Shown here one piece after another: positions 35,767-44,509 of a stretch of 64,000 bases of DNA. The DNA lies in assembly GCF_007670255.1 (NCBI RefSeq), contig NZ_SZVS01000007.1, forward strand, positions 124,001 through 188,000, read 5' to 3'. The number at the start of each line of letters is the position of its first letter. The stretch's first letter is position 1. Source of the stretch: Paenarthrobacter nicotinovorans (GTDB lineage: Bacteria > Actinomycetota > Actinomycetes > Actinomycetales > Micrococcaceae). The translations under genes and the position numbers were made by a program. The notes beneath the pieces were generated by a model that had not been told where the DNA came from, ran no database searches, and was given only the letters and a program-made list of their open reading frames with translations.

Positions 35767-35841
35767 TAACTTACCGAACTTGGCGCTGAGCGCATCCCCC
35801 TGCGGCTTAATACCGTCGCCTTGGGCCGTGCGTCCCCGGGA

Positions 35842-36408
35842 CTAGTACCGGTACAGCATCCGGTTGGTGGCCAACTTGCGGAGTCCGATGCCCGAAGCGA
35901 TCAGCAGCAACCCCGTCACGATGGCGAAGGCTGCCAGCATGCCCGTAAGTCCCAACAGCCCTACACCTGGGTTGACCAGGACGACAATCCCGAAAACCGT
36001 AGTGATCAGGCCGGTCAGCAGCCACAGGCCCCAGCTGCGGATGAAGCTGCGGGCAGCCAGCGCCAGGATGATCTGCGAGATTCCCAGCATCAAGGCCCAC
36101 AAGCCGATGAGGATGCCGATCGCGGCAGCCGTGATACCGGGCCATGCGATGGCCAGGATGCCGGCGGCGATGGAAACGAATCCACCCACCAGGCTCCAGA
36201 CGGAGCGGCCGGCAGGATCGTAAAAATAGTGGGCAACGCTGGTGACGCCGTCGATGATCGCGAAGAAACCGAACACCACCACGACGGCGAACACCGCGGC
36301 ATTTGGCAACACCAGCACCAAGAGCCCAAAAAGTATGGCGAGGACTCCCCGGACCAACAAAGCCGTCCCCGGAGTAGTGAACATTCTGCGACCCGTTGTG
36401 TCCGACAT
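35842..36408 (-). CDS. HdeD-family (DUF308) membrane protein
   Basis: 188 residues, six hydrophobic helices in pairs with internal similarity: VRGVLAILFGLLVLVLPNAA, LVGGFVSIAAGILAIAWPGI and LLTGLITTVFGIVVLVNPGVG, each ending in a Pro/Asn turn, the DUF308 repeat of the acid-resistance protein HdeD. Integral membrane. Role in actinobacteria unclear. It sits 26 bp downstream of the response regulator gene on the same strand. Confidence 0.9.
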   Translation of the reverse strand: MSDTTGRRMFTTPGTALLVRGVLAILFGLLVLVLPNAAVFAVVVVFGFFAIIDGVTSVAHYFYDPAGRSVWSLVGGFVSIAAGILAIAWPGITAAAIGILIGLWALMLGISQIILALAARSFIRSWGLWLLTGLITTVFGIVVLVNPGVGLLGLTGMLAAFAIVTGLLLIASGIGLRKLATNRMLYRY

Positions 36409-36434
36409 ACGGTCAGCGTAACCAACGGCTGCCT

Positions 36435-37061
36435 TTACCGCATCCCCTCGCGGCGGATGGCCGTGGCTATGGCCGCCGCCCGGGTCTCGACCCCGAGCTT
36501 GGCATAGATGTGGGCCAGGTGTGTCTTGACCGTGGCTTCGGAGATGAAGAGGCGTTTGCCAAGGTCCCGGTTGCTGAGGCCCTGGGTCAGGAGGCTGAGC
36601 AGTTCCGCCTCCCGGGGCGTGAGCACTTCGTCAGGGTTCCGCATGTGCTGGAACAGCCTCGAAGCCACCGGAGCGCTCATGACGCTTTTGCCCTGGACGG
36701 CGCCGCGAACGGCCGCGAAGATCTCTTCGGGCGCGGCGTCCTTGAGCAGGTACCCCATGGCTCCGGCGTCCACTGCCCGGACGATGTCGGCGTCGGAGTC
36801 GTAGGTGGTGAACACAATCACCGCCTGCTTCGGGTTGTGTTGGCGGAGCTTTTTGATGGCCTCGATGCCGTCCATCCCGGCGCCCATTGACAGATCCATC
36901 AGCACCACAGCGGGCGCATGTTCCTGGACAGCTTCCAGCGCTTCCTCACCCGAGGAGACGTCGCCGACGACGGCGATGTCGGGCTGGGTGCCCAGCAGCG
37001 CCTTGAGTCCGCTGCGGACCACGGTGTGGTCATCCACAAGCAGCACGGAAATGGTGGTCAC
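36435..37061 (-). CDS. NarL/LuxR-type response regulator
   Basis: 208 residues from GTG 37061, overlapping the kinase stop. Receiver domain about residues 5-120, with the phospho-acceptor Asp in AVVLMDLSMG and T/S and K sites later. The LuxR (GerE) helix-turn-helix covers about 145-205: LTPREAELLSLLTQGLSNRD followed by LFISEATVKTHLAHIYAKLG. Partner of the kinase encoded directly upstream. It probably controls the divergent HbpS-like gene, by analogy to the Streptomyces SenS-SenR-HbpS arrangement. Confidence 0.94.
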   Translation of the reverse strand: MTTISVLLVDDHTVVRSGLKALLGTQPDIAVVGDVSSGEEALEAVQEHAPAVVLMDLSMGAGMDGIEAIKKLRQHNPKQAVIVFTTYDSDADIVRAVDAGAMGYLLKDAAPEEIFAAVRGAVQGKSVMSAPVASRLFQHMRNPDEVLTPREAELLSLLTQGLSNRDLGKRLFISEATVKTHLAHIYAKLGVETRAAAIATAIRREGMR

Positions 37062-38299
37062 AAGCCCTCCCTTGATGGCCGCGTCGGCGGGGTGAGCGGC
37101 AGCTGCGCCGCGATGATCGTTCCTTCGCCCGGCGTGCTCTCCACGGACAATTCTCCACCCAGCTGTTCCACCCGTTGCCGCATGGCCCGCAGGCCGTACC
37201 CTCCGGTGGGCGACGGTGAAGGTATCGCTGCGGGATCGAAGCCGCGGCCGTCGTCGTACACGTCCAAAGTGACCGCCTCCGGGAGGTACCCGAGGGTCAC
37301 GCTGGCGTGGTCCGCGTGCGCGTGGAGCTTGATGTTGGCGGCCGCACTCTGGGTCACGCGGAGCAAGGCATGGCGGACCTCGGCGGGGACGGGCCGCGCT
37401 TGCCCGGTGACGTGGACGTCGATGGACTCCACGTACTGGCGCGCGGCGTGCTGCAGGGCCTCCGGAAGGGGCTCGGATTCCAAGCCGGGGGCGGAAAGTT
37501 CGTGCACCAGGCTGCGGGTGTCGGCGAGGTTTCGCCTCAGCAGCCCGGACGCCTTGGCGACGTCCTCCCGGGCCGAACCCTCGGGCCAGGAACGCTGCGC
37601 CGCCTCAAGGAGGAGCAAACTGCTGGCGAGGCCCTGCGTGACGGTGTCGTGGATTTCCCGGGACACGCGCTCGCGTTCGGCGATGATTCCGGCTTCGCGT
37701 TCGGTGGCGGCCAACTGCTCCTGGTCGCGCTCGATCTTGTCGTAGATCAGGGTGAGCAGGGCGCCGGCGGCCAGCGGCCCGAGCAACATGGCCACGTCGG
37801 TCCAGTCGCTCATCCGGAACAGCCCGACGGCGGTGGCCGCTGCGGTCACTCCGCTGGCGGTGTAGCCCGCCCACCCGCTGAAAGCCCTGCGCGTCAGGAA
37901 GAAGATGGCGAAGGAGCACCAGGCGAAGCTCGGGGCAACGATGACAAGGGTGGACCAGGCTGCAACCAAGGCGATCATCCACGGAATCCACAGGTTCGGG
38001 CGTTGCTTGCGGGACTGGTTGGGCCCGTTCCGGCGTTGCATCCGGTCCGTGGCCGGCATGGGCCGGGCCAGCGCGGCCGTCACGGCGTAAAGCGCGCACA
38101 CTGCGGCGGCCAGGGCCACGGTCCAGAGGTTGTCCGAGGGGGAGTGGCGCATGATGTACCGGACGCCGGATGCGACCATGAGCACCGCGAATCCGAGGTG
38201 CACCACCACGTCGATGCGGCCGTCCTTTTGGCCGTCGGCCGGCGGCTTGGTGCCTGCTGTCATGGATGGTTCCCGTTCGGTTGATGGCGCTCTTTCCAT
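37058..38299 (-). CDS. Sensor histidine kinase, HisKA_3/NarX type
   Basis: 413 residues from ATG at 38299; a second start at ATG 38263 (MTAGTKPPADGQ) is equally plausible, both with weak ribosome sites, and the frame opens earlier within the promoter region. Five or so transmembrane helices (about residues 30-190) have no large external domain. The dimerisation box is ERERVSREIHDTVTQGLASS with the phosphorylated His near residue 215, and the ATPase domain has DVYDDGRGFDP and GGYGLRAMRQRVEQLGG. Operon with its response regulator (4-bp overlap). The exported HbpS-like protein across the divergent promoter could be its extracellular sensing partner. Confidence 0.93.
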   Translation of the reverse strand: MERAPSTEREPSMTAGTKPPADGQKDGRIDVVVHLGFAVLMVASGVRYIMRHSPSDNLWTVALAAAVCALYAVTAALARPMPATDRMQRRNGPNQSRKQRPNLWIPWMIALVAAWSTLVIVAPSFAWCSFAIFFLTRRAFSGWAGYTASGVTAAATAVGLFRMSDWTDVAMLLGPLAAGALLTLIYDKIERDQEQLAATEREAGIIAERERVSREIHDTVTQGLASSLLLLEAAQRSWPEGSAREDVAKASGLLRRNLADTRSLVHELSAPGLESEPLPEALQHAARQYVESIDVHVTGQARPVPAEVRHALLRVTQSAAANIKLHAHADHASVTLGYLPEAVTLDVYDDGRGFDPAAIPSPSPTGGYGLRAMRQRVEQLGGELSVESTPGEGTIIAAQLPLTPPTRPSREGL

Positions 38300-38448
38300 G
38301 CTAGGTCCCGGGCCGCTGAAGGTCTCTCCACCTTTTGGCTGATACTGGAGCCGGAAAGGCTGAGGTTGGGCGCTGCGTTGGGCCGATGTGCTTTGTTGTG
38401 CCCAGCGGAAGCATGGAGTTGTACCCCGGAACATTCCAAGGAGAACCC

Positions 38449-39021
38449 ATGAAGAAGCCCAACAAGATGCTTGCCGCCCCCGCTGCCGGAGCACTGTTGC
38501 TCACCGGCGGGATCACAGCCGTGGCCAACGCCGTTGCACCGTCCGCGGTGCCTGAGGCCTCAGCAGCCAAGATTCCGGCGGACGTCCAGCCGGCACCGGA
38601 GAACGTCGTAGCCCAGAACCGCATCACCGTCGGTGCATCCAGCAAGGCCGTCAACGCGGCGCTCGCCAAGTGCCAGGCCGACAAGCTGCCGTTCGTGACC
38701 GTTGCCCTGGTTGACCGTTTCGGTACCGTCCAGGCACTTCTTCGCGGAGACAACGCCGCTGAGCACACCATCGAGGCCGCAAAGCAGAAGGCCTACACCG
38801 CTGCGGCCTTCGGTGCTCCCACCAGCGAGTTGGCCAAGCGCGTCAACGGCAACGGCCCATCCATCGCCGACCTGCCCGGCACCTTGTTCCTCTCCGGTGG
38901 CGTGCCGCTGAAGGTGAACGGTGTATCGGTGGCGGGTATCGGCGTCGGCGGCGCCCCCGACGGTGCCCTCGACGAAGCCTGCGCGACCGCCGGAGCCGAC
39001 GCCCTGGCCGCGGCGAAGTAG
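38449..39021 (+). CDS. Exported GlcG/HbpS-family haem-binding protein
   Basis: 190 residues; ATG at 38449 chosen from AAGGAGAACCC. A signal peptide (about 1-30, cleavage AVANA or later at ASA) precedes the DUF336/HbpS domain: ASSKAVNAALAKCQADKLPF, VALVDRFGTVQALLRGDNAA, the helix KQKAYTAAAFGAPTSELAKR, and the closing LFLSGGVPLKVNGVSVAGIG and GGAPDGALDEACATAG. In Streptomyces the HbpS protein is secreted, binds haem and modulates the SenS kinase. Here it is divergent from a sensor kinase-regulator pair. Followed 10 bp later by an ankyrin lipoprotein. Confidence 0.88.
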   Translation: MKKPNKMLAAPAAGALLLTGGITAVANAVAPSAVPEASAAKIPADVQPAPENVVAQNRITVGASSKAVNAALAKCQADKLPFVTVALVDRFGTVQALLRGDNAAEHTIEAAKQKAYTAAAFGAPTSELAKRVNGNGPSIADLPGTLFLSGGVPLKVNGVSVAGIGVGGAPDGALDEACATAGADALAAAK

Positions 39022-39031
39022 TCCCGGCTTG

Positions 39032-39763
39032 ATGAACCTGATGAAGGTTCGCGGCCCGGCCGCGGGTGCGGCACTGGTGCTCGCCGCGCTCGTGGCCGGC
39101 TGCGCGCCGGCCGCGGCGCCTGGCCCGGCAGGTTCGACGGCGGTGCCGTCGCCTCCCAGCGCGGCCACGACTCCCGGAGCTCCCAGCCCAACCGCAGCGT
39201 CCACCGCGAGCCCGGGCCCGGCGTCGTCGTCCCCTGCCGTGGTGACCCTAACGCCACTGTCTCCCGAGGCGCAAAGGGAAACCGACCGGCTCCTGATCCT
39301 CGCCGCGAAAGCCAACGATCCCGTCCGGGCCCGGGAGCTGATCGCGGCGGGCGGGAACGTGAACGCCAAAGACTCCATCCAGGACTCCGCGTTCCTCTAT
39401 GCAGGGGCCGAAGGGTTCAACGAAGTCCTCCAGCTGACGTTGGAAGCAGGGGCCGACGTCCGCAGCATCAACAGGTACGGCGGCACAGCACTGATCCCCG
39501 CGAGCGAGCACGGGCATACGGACACGGTGCGGATCCTGATCGCCGCCGGTGTGCCGGTCAACCACGTGAACAACCTGGGCTGGACCGCGATGCAGGAAGC
39601 GATCCTGCTCAACAATGGCGGACCGAAGCAGCAGGACGTGGTGCGGCAGTTGCTCGAGGCCGGGGCTGATCCGGACATCCGCGACCCCGAAGGCCGAACC
39701 GCCCTGCAGAACGCAGAGCGGCTCGGATTTACGGAGATCGCGGCGCTGATCCGGAACCGCTGA
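39032..39763 (+). CDS. Ankyrin-repeat lipoprotein
   Basis: 243 residues from ATG 39032 (ATG 39041 also fits). Lipobox LVAGC near residue 22, then a Pro/Ala/Ser linker (to about 80). Four or five ankyrin units follow: LLILAAKANDPVRARELIAAG, FLYAGAEGFNEVLQLTLEAG, LIPASEHGHTDTVRILIAAG, AMQEAILLNNGG with VVRQLLEAGADPDIR, and a final capping unit. An extracellular protein-binding module, partner unknown; co-transcribed with the HbpS-like gene. Confidence 0.85.
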   Translation: MNLMKVRGPAAGAALVLAALVAGCAPAAAPGPAGSTAVPSPPSAATTPGAPSPTAASTASPGPASSSPAVVTLTPLSPEAQRETDRLLILAAKANDPVRARELIAAGGNVNAKDSIQDSAFLYAGAEGFNEVLQLTLEAGADVRSINRYGGTALIPASEHGHTDTVRILIAAGVPVNHVNNLGWTAMQEAILLNNGGPKQQDVVRQLLEAGADPDIRDPEGRTALQNAERLGFTEIAALIRNR

Positions 39764-39772
39764 GCCCCGCCT

Positions 39773-39840
39773 ACCCAAGTAGGGGACAGCACTTGTTCCA
39801 ATGAGCGCTCAGTGGAACGTTTGCTGTCCCCTAGTTGGGT
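39773..39840. repeat. Extragenic palindromic element B
   Basis: 19-nt arms ACCCAAGTAGGGGACAGCA (39773-39791) and TGCTGTCCCCTAGTTGGGT (39822-39840), one mismatch. An inner pair GTTCCA/TGGAAC and a GAGCGCTC core lie within the loop. It sits between the convergent ankyrin and thiolase genes and could terminate both, but has no T run. A 13-nt copy of the right arm end recurs at 43441-43453. Confidence 0.6.
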
Positions 39841-39842
39841 TC

Positions 39843-41057
39843 CTACAGCGATTCGAGGATGCTCACGTAATTCGCGATGCCCACGCCGCCCATGTTTTGA
39901 ACCGCTCCGCGCCGGGCATTGGGCAACTGCATGTCCCCGGCGGTGCCACTGAGCTGCATCGCCGCGATTACGTGCTGCGACACGCCCGTGGCACCAACAG
40001 GGTGGCCCTTTGCCTTCAGGCCGCCGGACACGTTGACGGGCAGCTTTCCGTCCTTGTAGACCCAGCCTTCCTTGATCGCCCGGGAACCCTCGCCGCGTGG
40101 GGCCAGGCCCATGGCCTCATACATGATGAGTTCGGCGATGGTGAAGCAGTCGTGCACCTCCGCGAAGTCCAAGTCGCCTACCTCAACGCCCGCCATGCCG
40201 AACGCCCGCTCCCACGAAGCCCGCGTGGCGGCGAACTCGGTGGGGTCGCGCTTCTCCGCCGGGAAGAAATCGTTCGCGTGGCCAAATCCGGCGAGGCGCA
40301 CGGCTGCGGTTGCGCCGTGGGTCGCTTGGGTGGACAGTACGACGGCGGCAGCACCGTCGGAGACCGGCGAACAGTCGGTGCGGCGCAGGGGCTCGGCCAC
40401 CATGGGATTCTTGTCCGAAATGGTGCGGCAGAACTCCTCGCCGAAGTCACGGTGCATCTGGGCGTACGGGTTGTCCATGCCGTTGCGGTGGTTCTTGGCC
40501 GAGATGGAGCCCAGGACATCTCCGAGGCCCGCTTCGTATCCCGGGCTGCTGATCGATGAGCCGTAGCGCTTGTCGTAGTGCTGGGCTACCTCCGCGAAAA
40601 GGCCCGTGAAACCGGTGGTCGAAGGCTTGCCGGCCATCTCATAGGACGCACCCAGGAGGGCCGCGCCAACCACGTCGGCACCGGCGTCGGTCATCTTTTC
40701 CGCACCGATTACCAAGACATTCCGGGCTGTGCCCGCGAGGAGTGCCTTCACTCCCTGCTGGAACGCCGCAGAACCTGAAGCGCAAGCATTCTCGGTGCGG
40801 GTGGCTGGTACGTTGGCCAGATCCGCCGAGAGCTGCAACGCCAGCGACGACGTGAAACCCAATGGCTGCATGCCGGAGTTGAACTGGCCAAGGTAGATTT
40901 CGTCGATGTCCTTGGGGTCCAGGCCTGAGTTCCGGATCGCTTCACCGGCGACCTCGACGATCAGCGTCTCCAAGGTGTCGTCGGTGAGCTTGCCGAACTT
41001 GCTGTGGCCCCAGCCCGTGAGCAGGATGTCCTTGCCGAATTGATCCTTGAGGCTCAT
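39843..41057 (-). CDS. Thiolase (acetyl-CoA acetyltransferase, SCP-x-like)
   Basis: 404 residues. The nucleophilic Cys is in [15 protein letters not shown] (about residue 90), with [19 protein letters not shown] (His/Cys) and the C-terminal [18 protein letters not shown] loop. The order matches thiolases of the SCP-x subgroup. It would cleave acetoacetyl-CoA or another 3-ketoacyl-CoA. The start ATG overlaps the end of the CoA-transferase B gene, so translation is coupled. Last gene of the three-gene catabolic unit on the reverse strand. Confidence 0.92.
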   Translation of the reverse strand: MSLKDQFGKDILLTGWGHSKFGKLTDDTLETLIVEVAGEAIRNSGLDPKDIDEIYLGQFNSGMQPLGFTSSLALQLSADLANVPATRTENACASGSAAFQQGVKALLAGTARNVLVIGAEKMTDAGADVVGAALLGASYEMAGKPSTTGFTGLFAEVAQHYDKRYGSSISSPGYEAGLGDVLGSISAKNHRNGMDNPYAQMHRDFGEEFCRTISDKNPMVAEPLRRTDCSPVSDGAAAVVLSTQATHGATAAVRLAGFGHANDFFPAEKRDPTEFAATRASWERAFGMAGVEVGDLDFAEVHDCFTIAELIMYEAMGLAPRGEGSRAIKEGWVYKDGKLPVNVSGGLKAKGHPVGATGVSQHVIAAMQLSGTAGDMQLPNARRGAVQNMGGVGIANYVSILESL

Positions 41058-41758
41058 GCCGTAGCTCCTTCCAGTGCTGTTGGTTCTGCAGCCGCGCTGT
41101 CCTCCAGTGCGACGTCGAACTCGGCCTCGGTCTTGTCCCGGATCTCCTCCACGGTGACGCCCGGGGCGAGCCTGGTCAGCAGCAGGCGCGTGCCGCCGTC
41201 GTGCGTTTCATCCGGCACGATATCGAAAACGGCGAGGTCCGTGATGATCCGGTCCACGCACTTCAGGCCCGTTAGGGGCAGCGTGCATTCGGTCACGATC
41301 TTCGCTGAGCCATCCTTGGCATTGTGCTCGGTCAGGACCACTACCCGCGGTGTTCCGGCGACCAGGTCCATGGCCCCGCCCATGCCCTTGACCATCTTGC
41401 CGGGAATGGTCCAGTTGGCCAGGTCCCCGCTGCCGGACACCTGCATGGCACCGAGGATGGCGACCTTGACGTGGCCCCCGCGGATCATGCCGAACGACGT
41501 TGCCGAGTCGAAGATGCTGCCGCCGGGAGTGATAGTGACGGTTTGTTTGCCGGCGTTGATGAGGTCGGCGTCTTCCTCGCCCTCGTAGGGGAACGGGCCC
41601 ATCCCAAGCAGGCCATTCTCGCTCTGGAGGACCACCCGCACGCCGTCGGGCAGGTTGTTTGCAACGAGCGTCGGGATGCCGATGCCGAGGTTGACGTAGT
41701 CGCCGTCGTTGAGTTCTTCGGCCGCGATGGCAGCCATCTGGTCACGTGTCCATGCCAT
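41054..41758 (-). CDS. 3-oxoacid CoA-transferase, subunit B
   Basis: 234 residues. The catalytic glutamate lies in [20 protein letters not shown] (about residue 50), and the family [13 protein letters not shown] loop precedes it. It carries out the CoA-exchange half-reaction with subunit A. Both acetoacetate (Sco/Ato) and 3-oxoadipate (Pca/Cat) transferases have this form; the adjacent short thiolase fits acetoacetate catabolism better. Confidence 0.9.
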   Translation of the reverse strand: MAWTRDQMAAIAAEELNDGDYVNLGIGIPTLVANNLPDGVRVVLQSENGLLGMGPFPYEGEEDADLINAGKQTVTITPGGSIFDSATSFGMIRGGHVKVAILGAMQVSGSGDLANWTIPGKMVKGMGGAMDLVAGTPRVVVLTEHNAKDGSAKIVTECTLPLTGLKCVDRIITDLAVFDIVPDETHDGGTRLLLTRLAPGVTVEEIRDKTEAEFDVALEDSAAAEPTALEGATA

Positions 41759-41791
41759 GGTGTTGCTCCTATTCTCTGCTTGGAGGGCGGC

Positions 41792-42508
41792 TTAGACGGC
41801 CGCGGATTCGAGGCGCTGGCGGACCGTGCGCTGTTCAATGTCCTTGACGCGGCCGGTGGCCTGCACCAACCGCTGGACGTAGACGCCCGGGGTGACGATG
41901 TGGTTCGGGTCCAGCCGGCCCGGCTCCACGATGACCTCCGCCTCGGCGATGGTCACTTTGCCCGCCGTAGCGACCACCGGGTTGAAGTTCCGCGCCGTGT
42001 AGCGGTAGACCAGGTTGCCGTCGGTGTCCGCGGTGTGGGCGTGGACCAGGGCGATATCTGCCGTGATGGCGCGCTCGCGGACGTAAGTCACGCCGTCGAA
42101 CTCTTCCAGCGGCTTGCCTTCGGCAACCAGGGTGCCCACGCCGGTGCGGGTGTAGAAGGCCGGGATGCCGGCGCCGCCTGCACGGAGGCGTTCAGCGAGG
42201 GTGCCCTGCGGTGTGAACTCGACCTCCAGCTGGCCGGCCAGGTACTGCTCGGCGAACAGCTTGTTCTCGCCGACGTAGGAGGCGATGACTTTGCGGACCT
42301 GGCCCGCCTCGATAAGGACTCCCAAGCCCTTGCCGTCGACGCCCATGTTGTTCGAGACGATGGTGAGATCCTTGACGCCCGACTCGCGGACGGCGTCGAT
42401 CAGGTCGGCGGGGATGCCGCTCAGGCCAAAACCGCCGACGGCGATGGTCTGGCCGTCTGCCAAAAGGTCATGGAGCGCTTGGGCTGCGCTCGCGTGGAGT
42501 TTGGACAT
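41792..42508 (-). CDS. 3-oxoacid CoA-transferase, subunit A
   Basis: 238 residues. Motifs TIAVGGFGLSGIPADLIDAV (glycine-rich CoA-binding), TIVSNNMGVDGKG and YTRTGVGTLVAEGK characterise subunit A of class-I CoA-transferases. It is 33 bp upstream of subunit B on the same strand and first of the three-gene operon with subunit B and thiolase. Two palindromes (42533-42545 and 42646-42658) lie in the shared promoter region opposite the IclR gene. Confidence 0.9.
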   Translation of the reverse strand: MSKLHASAAQALHDLLADGQTIAVGGFGLSGIPADLIDAVRESGVKDLTIVSNNMGVDGKGLGVLIEAGQVRKVIASYVGENKLFAEQYLAGQLEVEFTPQGTLAERLRAGGAGIPAFYTRTGVGTLVAEGKPLEEFDGVTYVRERAITADIALVHAHTADTDGNLVYRYTARNFNPVVATAGKVTIAEAEVIVEPGRLDPNHIVTPGVYVQRLVQATGRVKDIEQRTVRQRLESAAV

Positions 42509-42532
42509 GCTGGGCTCCTCATTGAGTGTGTA

Positions 42533-42545
42533 TCCACTTTGTGGA
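42533..42545. promoter_or_regulatory. Putative IclR operator, transferase-operon side
   Basis: TCCACTTTGTGGA, 5-bp inverted arms with a 3-bp centre, 25 bp upstream of the CoA-transferase A start. It matches the second site at 11 of 13 positions. Binding by the divergently encoded IclR protein is inferred. Confidence 0.5.
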
Positions 42546-42645
42546 CGTTTTTCGTGTCTGCTTTGAAGCCTAGGTTTTGCGTCGCGGGAGCGTCAATGGC
42601 CGATTCCATTGGCTATTCACGGTGTGGACGGTACGCTGGGACTTG

Positions 42646-42658
42646 TCCATATTGTGGA
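42646..42658. promoter_or_regulatory. Putative IclR operator, regulator side
   Basis: TCCATATTGTGGA, 25 bp upstream of the IclR start codon. With the site at 42533 it brackets the divergent promoters symmetrically. Confidence 0.5.
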
Positions 42659-42682
42659 TGAATTCTTGTTGGAAGGACTGTT

Positions 42683-43447
42683 ATGTCGGTGCAGGGAGCC
42701 CAAGTGGTTGGCCGCGTGGCGTTGCTGCTGCGCCTGGTGGGTCGCAAGCCCGAAGGGACCTCGTTGGCTGGCTTGGTGCGGGAATCCGGATTGACCAGGC
42801 CCACGGTTCACCGGCTACTGAGCTCCCTGGCTGCGGAAGGCTTGCTGGAACATGACTCCGGAACCGGAAAGTGGGTGCTGGGGCCGGAAGTTTTCCTGCT
42901 GGGCTCGGTGGCGGCGGCACGTTTTCCCATGGAGGACATTGCCCGGCCCTCCCTGCGACGCTTGGCTGCTGAGACAGGGGAGAGCGCCTTCTTTTCCATC
43001 CGCAGAGGCAACGAGACTGTCTGTGTGCTGCGCGAGGAGGGGTCGTTCCCGGTGCGCTCCTTCGTGCTCCATGAGGGGGTGCGGTTCCCTCTGGGGATAG
43101 CCTCCGCCGGCACGGCGATCATGGCGTTCTTGCCGGAGGAGGAACAGGAGTCGCTGCTGGGGGACTGGGCTGCCCACGCTGGTGACTTCGCTGCGGGGCA
43201 CACTGCCGACGTCGTCCGGGGAAATCTGGAGAAGACCCGGCTGACAGGCTACTCGGTGAATCCCGGGTTGATCCTGGAAGGCAGCTGGGGGATGGGTGCG
43301 GCCGTGTTCGACACCCAGGGACGGCCGGCGTGGGCTCTTTCACTGACAGGAATCGAACCCCGCTTCCGCCCGGACCGGCAGGAGTTCCTCGGCAAGCTGT
43401 TGCTCGAGGAAGCGCACAGGATGACAGCCCGCTTGCAGTCCCCCTAG
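42683..43447 (+). CDS. IclR-family regulator of the CoA-transferase/thiolase operon
   Basis: 254 residues from ATG at 42683. Winged helix about residues 10-70 (LLLRLVGRKPEGTSLAGLVR, recognition helix GLTRPTVHRLLSSLAAEG), then the ligand domain (about 80-250). Divergent from the catabolic operon, as for PcaR/PobR-type activators or repressors of ketoadipate and ketone metabolism. Its own stop lies within a 13-nt copy of palindrome B (43441-43453). Confidence 0.9.
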   Translation: MSVQGAQVVGRVALLLRLVGRKPEGTSLAGLVRESGLTRPTVHRLLSSLAAEGLLEHDSGTGKWVLGPEVFLLGSVAAARFPMEDIARPSLRRLAAETGESAFFSIRRGNETVCVLREEGSFPVRSFVLHEGVRFPLGIASAGTAIMAFLPEEEQESLLGDWAAHAGDFAAGHTADVVRGNLEKTRLTGYSVNPGLILEGSWGMGAAVFDTQGRPAWALSLTGIEPRFRPDRQEFLGKLLLEEAHRMTARLQSP

Positions 43448-43456
43448 TTGGGTGGC

Positions 43457-44029
43457 TTAGCTGAGGTTCAGGCGCATCAGTACTCGGGGGAACCCGTTGA
43501 GCACGGACGTGGTTTCGGCGACCTTGGTGAAGCCTGCTTTCTCAAAGAGCCTTCGCGTCCCCACGTACGCCATGGTCAGGTCGACCTTCCCGCCCTTGTT
43601 GTCCACGGGATAGCCCTCGATGGCCGGGGCGCCGTGGCTCCTGGCGAACTCTATGGCGCCTTGCAGGAGTGCGTGCGAGATCCCCTTTCCACGGTGCCCA
43701 GGCCGCACGCGGATGCACCACACGGACCAGACCTCGGAGTCGTCCGCATGGGGGATCTTCCGGTTCGTTGCGAAACTGGTGTCCGCCCGAGGGTGGACGG
43801 CTGCCCACCCGACTACTTCGTCGCCGTCGTACGCCAAAACACCGGGAGGTGGGTCTTCGGCGACCAGCTTCTCGACGTACTTTCCACGCTCCTGGCGCTG
43901 CAGGCTCAGATTCAGCTTGGACGGAATCCTGTAGCTCAGGCACCAGCACACATTGGAGTCGGGGCGCTTGGGCCCCACCATCGCTTTGACGTCGTCGAAC
44001 TCTGTGGCGGGACGGACTTCGATAGCCAT
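43457..44029 (-). CDS. GNAT-family N-acetyltransferase
   Basis: 190 residues, ATG at 44029 after AGGATGGGC. The acetyl-CoA loop is RVRPGHRGKGISHALLQGAI (R/Q-x-x-G-x-G/A), preceded by VWSVWCIRV and followed by GFTKVAETTSV. A cytoplasmic acyl-transferase whose acceptor cannot be inferred. N-terminal half contains PDSNVCWCLSYRIPSK with two cysteines. Single gene. Confidence 0.88.
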   Translation of the reverse strand: MAIEVRPATEFDDVKAMVGPKRPDSNVCWCLSYRIPSKLNLSLQRQERGKYVEKLVAEDPPPGVLAYDGDEVVGWAAVHPRADTSFATNRKIPHADDSEVWSVWCIRVRPGHRGKGISHALLQGAIEFARSHGAPAIEGYPVDNKGGKVDLTMAYVGTRRLFEKAGFTKVAETTSVLNGFPRVLMRLNLS

Positions 44030-44075
44030 CAGCCCATCCTGTCACCGGCGCACACGCTCCGCTAGACTGTCCAGC

Positions 44076-44132
44076 GTGATGACCGGATCGGGCCGCGGCC
44101 CTGCACGGATCGGCTACCCGGCCGACCACTGA
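44076..44132 (+). other. Possible 18-residue leader ORF
   Basis: A GTG-started frame encoding VMTGSGRGPARIGYPADH lies between the GNAT gene and the VOC remnant (an ATG follows directly at 44079). No clear Shine-Dalgarno sequence; noted only because short arginine/proline-rich leaders often precede regulated genes in actinobacteria. Low confidence. Confidence 0.2.
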
Positions 44133-44213
44133 CGCGCTTCGCGGGTGCTGCGCGCGCACCTCCTTGTGGATCGATGAACCCATCAGACATTCCACTGAAC
44201 ACAGGAGACCTGC

Positions 44214-44309
44214 ATGCCCGCACTTTTCAACCACACCATCATCGCCTCGCGTGATGCGCACCGTGTCCGCAGAGTTCTAGAACAACGCGGGGTCACTTAT
44301 GGCCCCTAA
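44214..44309 (+). pseudogene. Truncated VOC/glyoxalase-family gene remnant
   Basis: ATG at 44214 has an excellent site (AGGAGACCTGC) and opens MPALFNHTIIASRDAHRVRR, the usual start of a vicinal-oxygen-chelate (glyoxalase/bleomycin resistance-type) protein. After 24 codons the frame enters the palindromic element at 44286 and stops at 44309 (31 residues in all), so the remaining 80-100 residues of the fold are missing. It retains an intact ribosome site but cannot make a functional enzyme. Confidence 0.6.
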
Positions 44310-44342
44310 ATACGCCCTGAATGGGCCATAAGTGACCCCGCG
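44286..44342. repeat. Extragenic palindromic element C
   Basis: Perfect 20-nt arms CGCGGGGTCACTTATGGCCC (44286-44305) and its complement (44323-44342) with a 17-nt loop. It interrupts the VOC remnant and shares the CACTTA(A)TG core seen in the right arm of element A. Confidence 0.7.
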
Positions 44343-44509
44343 TCGCACGGAGTTCAAAAAAGTTTTTCAATCCGCACCCATCCACCCCGTCCCATCCTCC
44401 GAATAGCTGGTGAGACACAAACCGGAGGTACAGCAAGAGCGGTACTTGCGGCCCGTGTCCCACCACCCGATGGATCCAACGCCCTGGTTCCGAAAACAAG
44501 GAGAATGAC

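Noticed and set aside
34219..35769. 516-codon forward frame
   Set aside because: It covers the hypothetical gene and exonuclease III on the opposite strand; xth has all catalytic motifs.
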